NCBI GenBank assembly: GCA_002317305.1
Contig: DCIZ01000077.1
Location: 5,679 to 25,850, forward strand
Length of the DNA: 20,172 bases
Reading direction: 5' to 3'
Source: Campylobacter sp. UBA1713
Lineage (GTDB): Bacteria; Campylobacterota; Campylobacteria; Campylobacterales; Campylobacteraceae
The position numbers and the translations under genes are program-made. Positions 1 through 6,680 of this stretch are shown here, in pieces. Under the pieces are notes generated by a model, which worked only from the letters and a program-made list of their open reading frames with translations, ran no database searches and had not been told where the DNA came from. Numbering within the stretch: the first letter of the stretch is position 1; every line of letters starts with the position of its first letter.

Positions 1-939
1 GAGGTGCGTGTTTTTCACTCTCACATTTTTGTTAAAATTCCCAATGAACGACGTGTTGTAGGCAGTGTCGTGTGAGAGAGAGAAAGATTCTTCGCTATGA
101 GTTTCATTTACCTGCACAACTGTTGCAGCACTACCACCCCACGCAATATTTACGATGCCGCTTTCGTTGTTAAACGAACCCCAGTCTGGGTCAAACGGTT
201 TTGAGACGTTAGTGGTAGTTATGTAGGTAATGTTGCCATTGTAAGTGATGCGACTTCCATTTGCAACAACAGCGTAGATGAGGTTTGTTGGGCTGCCTGA
301 TGATGATGAATAGTTATTTATCCCCGTCAATTTCGTCCCGTCTACGTCTGATACATTTTTGATTCCGCACGCACCAGTTCTTGACATAGAGTTGTAAGCA
401 AGTCTGTTTGTGTAGTTGCCACAGTTGTTTATGCTTTTATCTACGCCATCGCTGTTGCTACCGTTTACATAAGCTGGCTGCATGATAGAGCCACCGGCGA
501 TGCCGCCGTTAAGTTGCTTTATGATCTGACTTGTATTGTTTTGCACATCAACAGTGCCTATTGAGATGACGTTGTCTGCCTGTGCCTGTGCCGGGACAGC
601 GCTCACCGCGCTCACTGCCGCACCGCCTACCATGCCACTTACCGCGCTGATGGCTACACTACCTAGCACGCCTGCTGCTACACTTAGAGGCAGGTGTTTT
701 GCCTTTGTGTTTTGCGCAGTTTTTGTGCTTTGTGCTGCTTTTGCCACCTCTGCTGGTGCTGTTTTTGCGCTTACGACCTTTGCGCTCTCGCTGCTGACTT
801 TGCTACTCTTTGTCGTCTTTGCAGAAGCTGCCTTGACGGACTTTGTAGTCTTTGCCGAACTCTTTGCACTATTGGAAGTGCTAACTGGAACTGCGTCTTG
901 CGCTAGTTCTTCGAATTTTTTTGTAATTTTTTTCATCAT
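1..939 (-). CDS. N-terminal part of a large secreted/surface (autotransporter-like) protein, cut by window edge
   Basis: Reading the minus strand from 939 to 1, all 313 codons are open with no stop, so the gene continues beyond the left edge. Two ATGs are adjacent (939 and 936); AAAGGA at 949-944 favours the second by spacing. Residues about 20-80 are low-complexity Lys/Ala/Ser/Thr (AKSSAKTTKSVKAASAK and similar). A hydrophobic segment follows at about 84-115 and ends in VPAQAQA-DN, a good signal-peptidase site near residue 121. The exported part is rich in Asn, Ser, Thr and Gly with alternating hydrophobics (for example NLIYAVVANGSRITYNG), as in beta-helical passenger domains. A long N-terminal extension before the signal peptide is known for large autotransporters and two-partner secreted adhesins. 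The family assignment is inference, because the diagnostic C-terminus is outside the window. Confidence 0.75.
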   Translation of the reverse strand, partial: MMKKITKKFEELAQDAVPVSTSNSAKSSAKTTKSVKAASAKTTKSSKVSSESAKVVSAKTAPAEVAKAAQSTKTAQNTKAKHLPLSVAAGVLGSVAISAVSGMVGGAAVSAVSAVPAQAQADNVISIGTVDVQNNTSQIIKQLNGGIAGGSIMQPAYVNGSNSDGVDKSINNCGNYTNRLAYNSMSRTGACGIKNVSDVDGTKLTGINNYSSSSGSPTNLIYAVVANGSRITYNGNITYITTTNVSKPFDPDWGSFNNESGIVNIAWGGSAATVVQVNETHSEESFSLSHDTAYNTSFIGNFNKNVRVKNTHL

Positions 940-978
940 ACGTTCCTTTAAAATATGCTGATAAAAAAATTTTTGAAT

Positions 979-1061
979 CTGACCAAAAATTTCGGTTCAG
1001 AAAACTCCTAGACACTGGCTTTAAAGCCTGTGTTGCTTAACATCTCGCAAGATGTCTTTTT
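979..1061 (-). promoter_or_regulatory. Hairpin-rich leader upstream of the surface-protein gene
   Basis: Three fold-back sequences lie in series upstream of the minus-strand gene that starts at 939. They are 979-1000 (CTGACC...GGTTCAG), 1012-1033 (ACAC-GGCTTTAAAGCC-GTGT with one T-T mismatch) and 1040-1055 (ACATCT-cgca-AGATGT). The last is followed on the plus strand by CTTTTT, so it could also end plus-strand transcripts. On the minus strand the first hairpin is followed by an A-run and a T-run (974-963) before the ribosome site. Whether this is a regulated leader is inference. Confidence 0.4.
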
Positions 1062-1481
1062 GCAAATTTGCTTTTAGCACTTTTTCACGCTTCTAGCAAA
1101 CGCCCAAAACCACCGCTTCAGCGTGGTCGCACCTCATGGCTCGCTGCCTAAGTGTCGTGCTTGCCCGTCTTTTGGCAGCTGCCACTTGGCTCGCCTGTCG
1201 ATGTTTTTGGTCTGTTTGCTTTTTTCGTTTTTTTGTGCTTTTGGCATCTTTGCCACCTTGCTTTCGCATTTTTTTTGGTGTTTTACTCCATTTTTTGATG
1301 CGATGGTGGCATTTTACCATAGAAAGGTTACTGAACGGTAACAAAAAATTTCAAATTTGTTCTGAATTTGACTTTTTTTTGAAATTTTTGTGGGTTTTTT
1401 TGTTTTGAAATGGTTTTGTTTTGGAAAAATTTGTAAAATTTACGAATCTTTAAATTTAAAATTCAAAAAAGCCCGAACAAA
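1062..1481. other. Intergenic stretch with no supported gene
   Basis: Both strands have short open frames here, including a very basic 83-codon minus-strand frame at 1093-1344. None has a convincing ribosome site or recognisable protein character. The plus strand is strikingly T-rich from 1200 to 1440. A small palindrome GTTAC-tgaacg-GTAAC lies near 1328-1343. I see nothing else. Confidence 0.4.
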
Positions 1482-1629
1482 CGCCGTCATTCTGAGCGCT
1501 AGCGAAGAATCCCCTGAAATTTAAAGGAGTAGAATCTTTGAAATTCGCTTTTTTGTAAATTTAAAGATTCTCCTCCCTCGCCAGGCAGGGGATTCTTCGG
1601 TCGGCTTCGCCTCCCTCAGAATGACGGCG
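1482..1629. repeat. 148-bp fold-back repeat, complete copy (family R1)
   Basis: The ends are perfect 15-bp inverted repeats, CGCCGTCATTCTGAG at 1482-1496 and CTCAGAATGACGGCG at 1615-1629. Inside, GCGAAGAATCCCCTG is mirrored by CAGGGGATTCTTCG, and AGAATCTTTGAAATT by AAATTTAAAGATTCT, so the whole element folds back on itself. A second full-length copy is at 9936-10076 and a right half at 2291-2380. It has no coding capacity. It looks like a MITE-like or REP-like dispersed palindrome. Confidence 0.85.
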
Positions 1630-1741
1630 TTTTGTTTGACGATTCTGTAGAATCGCAAATTCTGCATTCTGTTTTCTGTATTTTCGGTTTTGTCAAATTT
1701 ATTACTTGAAATAAAAAAGCATAATTTAAGTTAAAAATAGC

Positions 1742-1747
1742 TAAAAT
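1742..1747 (+). promoter_or_regulatory. Probable -10 box of hydrophobic-peptide gene A
   Basis: TAAAAT lies in an AT-rich region with no -35 box, as is usual for Campylobacter sigma-70 promoters. Transcription would start near 1754, just before the CATAAGTG box at 1758-1765. The two minus-strand homologues have the matching box at the equivalent place (11809-11814 and 12150-12155). The implied 5' leader is about 60 nt. Confidence 0.55.
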
Positions 1748-1815
1748 GAACTCACGACATAAGTGCGTAGTTAGAAATAGTGCTAGGCGTTGGGAGAAAG
1801 TGAGTAAGAGCAACG

Positions 1816-1899
1816 ATGTTAAAACTGATCCTCGAAGTCATTCATTTGACTATTGCGGTGATAGATTTAGTTGTTTTGCTGATTTGGCTTTTTAACTAA
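1816..1899 (+). CDS. Copy A: 27-residue hydrophobic peptide, candidate type I toxin
   Basis: The frame reads ATG to TAA with 27 codons; the peptide begins MLKLILEVIH and ends DLVVLLIWLFN. It is one predicted membrane helix with Lys3, Glu7, His10 and Asp17 as the polar residues. From Glu7 onward it aligns without gaps to the 25-residue peptides at 11672-11749 and 12013-12090, with 9 of 21 residues identical and the common ending VVxLIxL[IF]N. The ribosome site is weak (AAGAG at 1806-1810). The stop codon lies in the loop of a perfect 9-bp hairpin, GTTTTGCTG 1873-1881 with CAGCAAAAC 1901-1909. Size, hydrophobicity and RNA structure resemble TisB, DinQ or Ibs type toxins. Function is inference; no activity can be read from the sequence. 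Confidence 0.62.
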   Translation: MLKLILEVIHLTIAVIDLVVLLIWLFN

Positions 1900-1930
1900 A
1901 CAGCAAAACTGTAACCCAATAATTTAACAA

Positions 1931-1938
1931 ATTCTAGC
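1931..1938 (-). promoter_or_regulatory. Possible antisense-RNA promoter, copy A
   Basis: The minus strand reads GCTAGAAT, an extended -10-like box just downstream of the peptide stop codon. It points back across the stop hairpin and reading frame. The same octamer occurs at the equivalent place in copies B and C. It is also part of the long 3' stem, so conservation may reflect RNA structure rather than promoter function. Confidence 0.35.
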
Positions 1939-2015
1939 GAGTTCTCACTTAACTTTCCCTTATGTTACATCTTACTCAATGCCAGCACGATGAGGACTCG
2001 CTGGTTACTTTTTAG
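1934..2015 (+). terminator. Structured 3' region and probable terminator of peptide gene A
   Basis: Positions 1934-1947 pair with 1991-2004 in an uninterrupted 14-bp stem (CTAGCGAGTTCTCA with TGAGGACTCGCTGG, including two G-U pairs), and TTACTTTTT follows. The loop contains CACTTAAC and CTTATG, which can pair with the 5' CATAAGTG box at 1758-1765. The downstream regions of copies B and C have the same order of elements: TTCTAGCGA, CTCACTTAAC, CCTTATGT, GAGG. Confidence 0.6.
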
Positions 2016-2051
2016 ATTGCAAATATTTATATCCACGCCTTTTTAGCTAGT

Positions 2052-2322
2052 AGAATCTTTAAAATTCACAAAAAAGCGAATTTTTTAAATTTTCGTTTTC
2101 TGTTTTCCGCACTCCGTTTTCCGATGGGTAAAAAGCTAACGCTTTTTTGTAGCCTCCGCCGCCACTTGCCTTTTCACTTCGTTCAAAGGCAAGTGGCGAC
2201 GGAGGCGGAGGACGGGGGCTACCGCCCCTGCGACCCCGTTTCTGAAAACGGAGTGCGGAAAACAGAAAACAGATTGAGCGAGTAAAAGGTCAAATTTGCT
2301 TTTTTGTGAATTTGAAGATTCT
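2052..2322. repeat. Three-tier nested palindrome (family R2 inside an R1-like arm pair)
   Basis: The outer arms 2052-2084 and 2291-2322 are near-perfect inverted repeats (AGAATCTT..AAATTCACAAAAAAGC). The middle arms 2095-2121 and 2244-2270 are a perfect 27-bp inverted repeat containing TTTTCCGCACTCCGTTTTC. The inner arms 2152-2173 and 2185-2206 form a 22-bp stem with one mismatch (GCCTCCGCCGCCACTTGCC) around an 11-nt loop. No protein is encoded. The core is GC-rich, unlike its surroundings. Confidence 0.8.
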
Positions 2323-2380
2323 CCTCCCTCGCCAGGCAGGGGATTCTTCGGTCGGCTTCGCCTCCCTCAGAATGACGGCG
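2291..2380. repeat. Right half of fold-back repeat R1, followed by an R2 end
   Basis: From GCTTTTTTGTGAATTTGAAG through GATTCTCCTCCCTCGCCAGG to AATGACGGCG this is nearly identical to the right half of the element at 1482-1629. The left end is missing. It lies between two direct copies of the R2 end motif (AAAACGGAGTGCGGAAAAC) at 2246-2264 and 2395-2413, suggesting one element inserted into or rearranged with the other. Confidence 0.7.
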
Positions 2381-2501
2381 ATAACAGAAAGCGTAAAACG
2401 GAGTGCGGAAAACTGAAAAAAAGCTTAATAAAAAAATTAATCTTTTAAATTTACCTCAACATAACAAACAAATTCTAAATGCTTTTTAAGTGAAAAAATG
2501 T

Positions 2502-2507
2502 TAAAAT
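2502..2507 (+). promoter_or_regulatory. Probable -10 box of the hyf operon
   Basis: TAAAAT (in TGTTAAAAT) lies about 31 bp before the hyfA start in an AT-rich tract with no -35, as usual for Campylobacter sigma-70 promoters. I saw no GG-N10-GC pair typical of sigma-54, which drives hyf in E. coli. Transcription would start near 2514. Confidence 0.5.
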
Positions 2508-2537
2508 AGACACTATTTTGTGTAAAAAGGTTTTATT

Positions 2538-3200
2538 GTGAGTAAGTTTCATGATTTTGTTATTTGCAATCCCGAGCTTTGCGTGGGGTGTAAAGCGTGT
2601 ATGAAGGCTTGCGTCAAAGAGGCTACCAAACGCGGAAAGCTAGCCATTCCTCGCATCGAGGCGGTAAAAGACGCGGGTGGTAACTTTGCAGCCCAGTGTC
2701 GTCAGTGCGACGATGCGCCGTGTGCTGCCGTTTGCCCGACTGCCGCTTTACGCAACAGCAAAGGCTATGTGGAGGTTTTTGAGCGGCTTTGTGTGGGGTG
2801 CGGACTTTGCACGGTGGCGTGCCCGTATGGTGCGGTGCATTTGGGTGCTGAAGTAGTGCCTAGCACGAAAGAGAGTTTGGCGGACATTTGTGCTGACGGG
2901 TTTATGAATGTAGCCTACAAGTGCGACATTTGCGATGGCAAAGAGGGCGGCGGAAGTGGCTGCGTGGAGGCGTGCCCGAAAGGCGCTTTAGCCATTTTAA
3001 AGCCTAGCACGGGCAAACACATCTACGGCAAAAAGCTAAAAGATGGCGCGAAGATGAGCGAATTTATAGGGCGAATTTTGGAGTGCGAACCGCCTGTTAT
3101 AGAGATAGCAGAAAAAGCGCCAAAGGCGGCAAAAGCAGCGGAGAGTGCGGAGGCAAATTTGGCTAACGCAAAAGTAGAAAAAGGAGAAGCAGATGTTTAG
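2538..3200 (+). CDS. hyfA: Hydrogenase-4 electron-transfer subunit HyfA (four [4Fe-4S] ferredoxin)
   Basis: This 220-residue protein carries electrons between the partner and the NiFe core of the membrane hydrogenase. It has four Cys sets: 15/18/21/25, 54/57/62/66, 85/88/91/95 and 129/132/142/146. That is the polyferredoxin pattern of HyfA/HycB. After about residue 185 the tail is rich in Ala, Lys and Glu and is probably disordered. The start is GTG at 2538, with AAAAAGG at 2524-2530 upstream; the nearby ATG at 2551 is out of frame. The gene overlaps hyfB by 8 bp, indicating translational coupling. A formate dehydrogenase ferredoxin subunit of the same fold is the main alternative, but the neighbours settle it. 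Confidence 0.88.
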   Translation: MSKFHDFVICNPELCVGCKACMKACVKEATKRGKLAIPRIEAVKDAGGNFAAQCRQCDDAPCAAVCPTAALRNSKGYVEVFERLCVGCGLCTVACPYGAVHLGAEVVPSTKESLADICADGFMNVAYKCDICDGKEGGGSGCVEACPKGALAILKPSTGKHIYGKKLKDGAKMSEFIGRILECEPPVIEIAEKAPKAAKAAESAEANLANAKVEKGEADV

Positions 3201-5124
3201 CGGTTTGGTCGTGGCATTTTTGGTCATTAGCGTGGTATCTTTGCTCTTTTACAAAGCACAAGAGGCGGCTTTAAAGCTGGGTTTTATGGCACTTTCGCTT
3301 GTTTGTTTGGCGGGCGTGTGGTGCTTTGCTGGCGACTTAAAGGGCGTGCATGAGTTTGCGTTAAAGGGCTTTTTGTTTGAGAGTAAATTTAGCACAAATT
3401 TATTTGGCAACATTTTTTGTCTCATCATCTGTTTAATAGGTTTAGCTGGTAGTGTCTACTCGCTGGACTACGTAAAACATGTAAAAGGCAACAAAGCAGT
3501 TTTTGTGAGCATGACTTCTGGCTTTTTGCTCTCGATGTTGCTTGTGGTGGCTAGCGGCGATGTCTTTACGTTTATGGTAATGTGGGAAGTGATGACTTTG
3601 CTCTCTGCTTTGCTACTCAAATTTAACGATGAGCATGGAAGCAACAAAACTGTGATGATATACTTAGGCATCGCGCAAGCTGGCGCTTTTTGCATCACCA
3701 TCGCACTGCTCATCATGGGCTCTAGCATAGGGAGTTTTGTCTTTGCTGACTGGAGTGCGATGAATTTAAACTCTTACTACTCATCTGTCTGTTTGGTGCT
3801 TTTGCTGGTGGGCTTTGGGTCAAAGGCTGGCATGTTTCCTTTTCATGTTTGGCTACCGCTTGCTTACCCGCTAGCACCAGCCAACATCTCGGCGTTTATG
3901 AGCGGCGTGATGCTAAAAGTCGCCATTTTTGCTTTTGTCAAATTTGCCTTTTTACTAAAAATTCCTACGTGGTTTGCGCTTGTAGTCATTGTGCTCGGTG
4001 CGTTTAGTGCCATTTGGGGCATCGCTCACGCGCTTTTCCAAAAAGAATACAAAGTCCTTTTGGCTTACAGTTCAGTAGAAAATGTAGGCATCATCTTTCT
4101 CGGTGTGGGTGCGGCACTATACGGTGCTAGCGTCTCGAATCCTGCGCTTTTTGTGCTAGGCGTCGTGGGTGCGCTTTTTCACTCTTTTAACCACGCACTC
4201 TTTAAGTCTTTGCTCTTTTTTGGAAGTGGCGCGGTGCACTACGCAACAGGCGAAAAGGAATTTAGCGAAGTGGGCGGACTGGCAAAAAAGATGCCACTTA
4301 CTTCGCTTTGCTTTTTAGTAGGCTCGATGGCTATCTGCGCTCTGCCGCCGCTAAATGGCTTTTTTGGCGAATGGTTCATATACAAAGCGCTATTTCAAGC
4401 TGGCTTGACAGATGGCTTTTGGGCGAGGCTGGTCAGCACGCTCTCTATAGTCGCGCTTGCTGTGGCGGGTGCGGTCGCGGTCTTTGCTTTTGTGAGACTC
4501 TACGGATTCCTCTTTTGTGGTGCGTTAAAAAACGAAAATGCACATGAGCGTTTTCCTTCTATGATATGTGCGATGGGCTTTTTGGCACTGCTTTGTGTGG
4601 TGGTGGGGCTTTATGGCAACTCATTTGCTGAGATGTTTAAACAAACCGCACTTATCATAAAACCAAATTTGATTCTACAAAATGTAGGCTCGCTAAATTT
4701 TGTGGCACTTTTTGTCATGCTAGCACTCTTGCTCGTGCTTCCGTTTAGCTGGTTTTTTGCACTTGGGTCAAACGGCACGCGTCCTCGCATGACGGCTCCT
4801 TGGGCGGCAGGCTTTAAGCACGACCCGAGACGCATGGGGTCAAATTCGTCTAGCTTTGTCGGAGACGCAAAGCGAATTTTGGGCTTTTTAGTGGGCTTTA
4901 AAAGCGAGTTTAAACAGGAAAGCTACTTTGCGGTTTCAGGCTACGAGAGTAAGACAGACGACTTTTGGTGGGCTAAATTTTACGCGCCAGTGGTGCGACT
5001 AAACGCATTTTTGGGTGAGAAAATAGGCTGCATGCAAAATGGCAAAAGTGCCTTTTATGTGGGCTACATCGTGGTCTATTTGGTAGCGATGCTAGCTGTG
5101 GGAAGTTATTTTTTAGGAGCGTAA
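3193..5124 (+). CDS. hyfB: Hydrogenase-4 membrane subunit HyfB (antiporter-like, NuoL/M/N family)
   Basis: This is a 643-residue polytopic membrane protein of the Mrp-antiporter/complex I type, expected in the proton- or ion-pumping arm. Visible landmarks are MWEVMTLLSALLLKF near residue 130, with the conserved Glu, and the charged-helix segment GFGSKAGMFPFHVWLPLAYPLAPANISA near 210. A later segment is SSVENVGIIFLGVG near 295, followed by SFNHALFKSLLFFGSGAV. The C-terminus has a soluble part (about 520-600, RMTAPWAAGFKHDPR) and then a last membrane helix, as in HyfB/HycC. The ribosome site AAGGAG lies inside hyfA. Only one base separates the stop from hyfC. The length is close to E. coli HyfB (about 670). 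Confidence 0.88.
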   Translation: MFSGLVVAFLVISVVSLLFYKAQEAALKLGFMALSLVCLAGVWCFAGDLKGVHEFALKGFLFESKFSTNLFGNIFCLIICLIGLAGSVYSLDYVKHVKGNKAVFVSMTSGFLLSMLLVVASGDVFTFMVMWEVMTLLSALLLKFNDEHGSNKTVMIYLGIAQAGAFCITIALLIMGSSIGSFVFADWSAMNLNSYYSSVCLVLLLVGFGSKAGMFPFHVWLPLAYPLAPANISAFMSGVMLKVAIFAFVKFAFLLKIPTWFALVVIVLGAFSAIWGIAHALFQKEYKVLLAYSSVENVGIIFLGVGAALYGASVSNPALFVLGVVGALFHSFNHALFKSLLFFGSGAVHYATGEKEFSEVGGLAKKMPLTSLCFLVGSMAICALPPLNGFFGEWFIYKALFQAGLTDGFWARLVSTLSIVALAVAGAVAVFAFVRLYGFLFCGALKNENAHERFPSMICAMGFLALLCVVVGLYGNSFAEMFKQTALIIKPNLILQNVGSLNFVALFVMLALLLVLPFSWFFALGSNGTRPRMTAPWAAGFKHDPRRMGSNSSSFVGDAKRILGFLVGFKSEFKQESYFAVSGYESKTDDFWWAKFYAPVVRLNAFLGEKIGCMQNGKSAFYVGYIVVYLVAMLAVGSYFLGA

Positions 5125-5125
5125 G

Positions 5126-6040
5126 ATGAGTTTAAAATACATGATTTTGCAACTTTTGGTCGCCTTTGCCATCGCTCCTTTGTTCGATGGAATTTGTAGA
5201 AATTTGCGTGGCAAGATCCAAAGCAGGCGTGGCTACCCAGTCCTCCAAACCTACTTTGACCTCATAAAGCTTTTGCGACGTGGGCGGACAGCACCAAACA
5301 CGGCGGGGTGGTTTTTTCGCGTGGCGCCGTTTTTGCTTTTTGGGTTTAGTGCGCTTTTGGTGATGCTCATTCCGCTTAGCTTTACCTCGACTGACAGCTT
5401 TTCAAATTTGTCAAACATCTTTGTCATAGTATATCTTTTAGCGGCGTGGCGGTTTGTCTTTGGCGTGGCGAGTGTGGAGAGTGGGAATCCGTTTGCGGTC
5501 GTGGGTGCTGGACGCGAGTGTCTCATATCGCTTTATGTAGAGCCTGTCCTCATCATCTGCCTAATAGTAGTCGGCTTTCACGCTGGTAGCACAAATTTAG
5601 TCGAGATTCGAAATGTGCTTTTTGAAAACTGCGGCTACGTCGTGCCATCTTTTTGTGTAGCGGCGGTGGCGTTTTTGTGGGCGTGTTTTGTAGAGACGGG
5701 TAGAAAACCTTTCGATATAGCAGAGGCTGACCAGGAGGTGCAAGAGGGCGTGCTGGCGGAGTATAGCGGGCGCGACTTGGCGCTTTTTGAGACGGCGATG
5801 ATTCTAAAACAGTGGGCGGTTTTGAGCTTTTTTGTCTCGCTTTTTGTGCCGTTAAATTTGGGTAATGAATTTTTAAATTTGCTAGCAAATGCCGTTTTGG
5901 TCGCTTTTATGACGGTCGGTGGCGTGCTAATAGACAACTTCGGTCCGCGTTTTAGAATCATCTCTAGCCTAAAATTTAAGTCAGGCTGCATGATAGGCGT
6001 GGCGCTTTTGTCGCTTGGTTTGTATGTTGTAGGAGCGTAA
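5126..6040 (+). CDS. hyfC: Hydrogenase-4 membrane subunit HyfC (NuoH family)
   Basis: This 304-residue membrane protein matches the NuoH/HycD/HyfC subunit, which joins the membrane arm to the NiFe core. It has LFDGICRNLRGKIQSRRGYPVLQTYFDLIKLLRR near the N-terminus and FVETGRKPFDIAEADQEVQEG near residue 190. The latter is the conserved acidic loop of the family. A further loop, EYSGRDLALFETAMILKQW, follows at about 210. The ribosome site TAGGAG is within the end of hyfB, and one base separates this gene from hyfE. Confidence 0.88.
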   Translation: MSLKYMILQLLVAFAIAPLFDGICRNLRGKIQSRRGYPVLQTYFDLIKLLRRGRTAPNTAGWFFRVAPFLLFGFSALLVMLIPLSFTSTDSFSNLSNIFVIVYLLAAWRFVFGVASVESGNPFAVVGAGRECLISLYVEPVLIICLIVVGFHAGSTNLVEIRNVLFENCGYVVPSFCVAAVAFLWACFVETGRKPFDIAEADQEVQEGVLAEYSGRDLALFETAMILKQWAVLSFFVSLFVPLNLGNEFLNLLANAVLVAFMTVGGVLIDNFGPRFRIISSLKFKSGCMIGVALLSLGLYVVGA

Positions 6041-6041
6041 A

Positions 6042-6677
6042 ATGACAGTTTTGTTTTTTCTGCTTATGGTTACAGCGGTTGCTGTTTTTGGTTTTAGAAG
6101 CCTTCGTTTGAGCCTCATAAGCTACGTCGCCCAAACCGCTTTGCTGGTTACTCTCTTTTTTGTGATGAGCGCTAGCTACGAGGCTACGGCGTTAAGGCAC
6201 TGGGCGGTGGTCGCCTTTTTGGTAAAAGTAGTAGTCGTTCCAGCGGTGATATTTTTTACCATAAAAAAACTAGGCGTCGTGCATGAAGTGGAGCCAGTGG
6301 GCGGCTTTCTACTCTCGCCGCTCATAGGTGTAGCGGTGAGTTTAGCAGCAGCGGCGGCGCTTAGTCCTGTGCTAGAGCAAACGGGCATAGTTAAATTTGG
6401 TTTTGGCTTTTTTGTGAGTATCTTTTTGTTTATGATGGGAATTTGTGCTTTTATGTTACGAAATTCTTTTGTTAAACACATTTTGGCTTATTGTCTTTTT
6501 GAAAACGGCATCCACCTTACGCTTGCAGCGAGTGCTTACAACGCTCACGCGCTTGTGGAGCTTGGCATCTTAACCGATGCTGTTTTTGCCGTCATCATCA
6601 TGAGCCTTTTGGCAGTGAGGTATTTTAAGGCTTATGGCACGCTTGACGTTAGTGTCGCAACAAATTTAAAGGGTTAA
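6042..6677 (+). CDS. hyfE: Hydrogenase-4 membrane subunit HyfE (NuoK-like)
   Basis: This 211-residue, very hydrophobic protein is similar in size and layout to HyfE. Its second half resembles NuoK: FFVSIFLFMMGICAFMLRNSFVKHILAYCLFENGIHLTLAAS, with the conserved Glu in the LFENGI segment, then ILTDAVFAVIIMSLL. It follows hyfC directly; in E. coli hyfD would lie between the two. The ribosome site TAGGAG is at the end of hyfC. Three bases separate it from hyfF. Confidence 0.82.
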   Translation: MTVLFFLLMVTAVAVFGFRSLRLSLISYVAQTALLVTLFFVMSASYEATALRHWAVVAFLVKVVVVPAVIFFTIKKLGVVHEVEPVGGFLLSPLIGVAVSLAAAAALSPVLEQTGIVKFGFGFFVSIFLFMMGICAFMLRNSFVKHILAYCLFENGIHLTLAASAYNAHALVELGILTDAVFAVIIMSLLAVRYFKAYGTLDVSVATNLKG

Positions 6678-6680
6678 AAG

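Noticed and set aside
536..961. A 141-codon plus-strand open frame rich in Ala, Leu and Phe
   Set aside because: It is the complement of the Lys/Ala/Ser low-complexity start of the minus-strand surface-protein gene, which has a ribosome site and a signal peptide.
1093..1344. A basic 83-codon minus-strand frame that vaguely resembles the Lys-rich start of the neighbouring surface protein
   Set aside because: No ribosome site, no signal peptide, and the match is only composition. Could be decayed DNA, but nothing supports a gene.
1616..1813. A 65-codon minus-strand frame
   Set aside because: It overlaps the end of repeat R1 and the promoter and leader of the small-peptide gene on the other strand; it has no recognisable features.
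2440..2530. Sigma-54 promoter for hyf, as in E. coli
   Set aside because: No GG/GC pair with the right spacing was found; a TAAAAT -10 box at 2502-2507 explains the region better.
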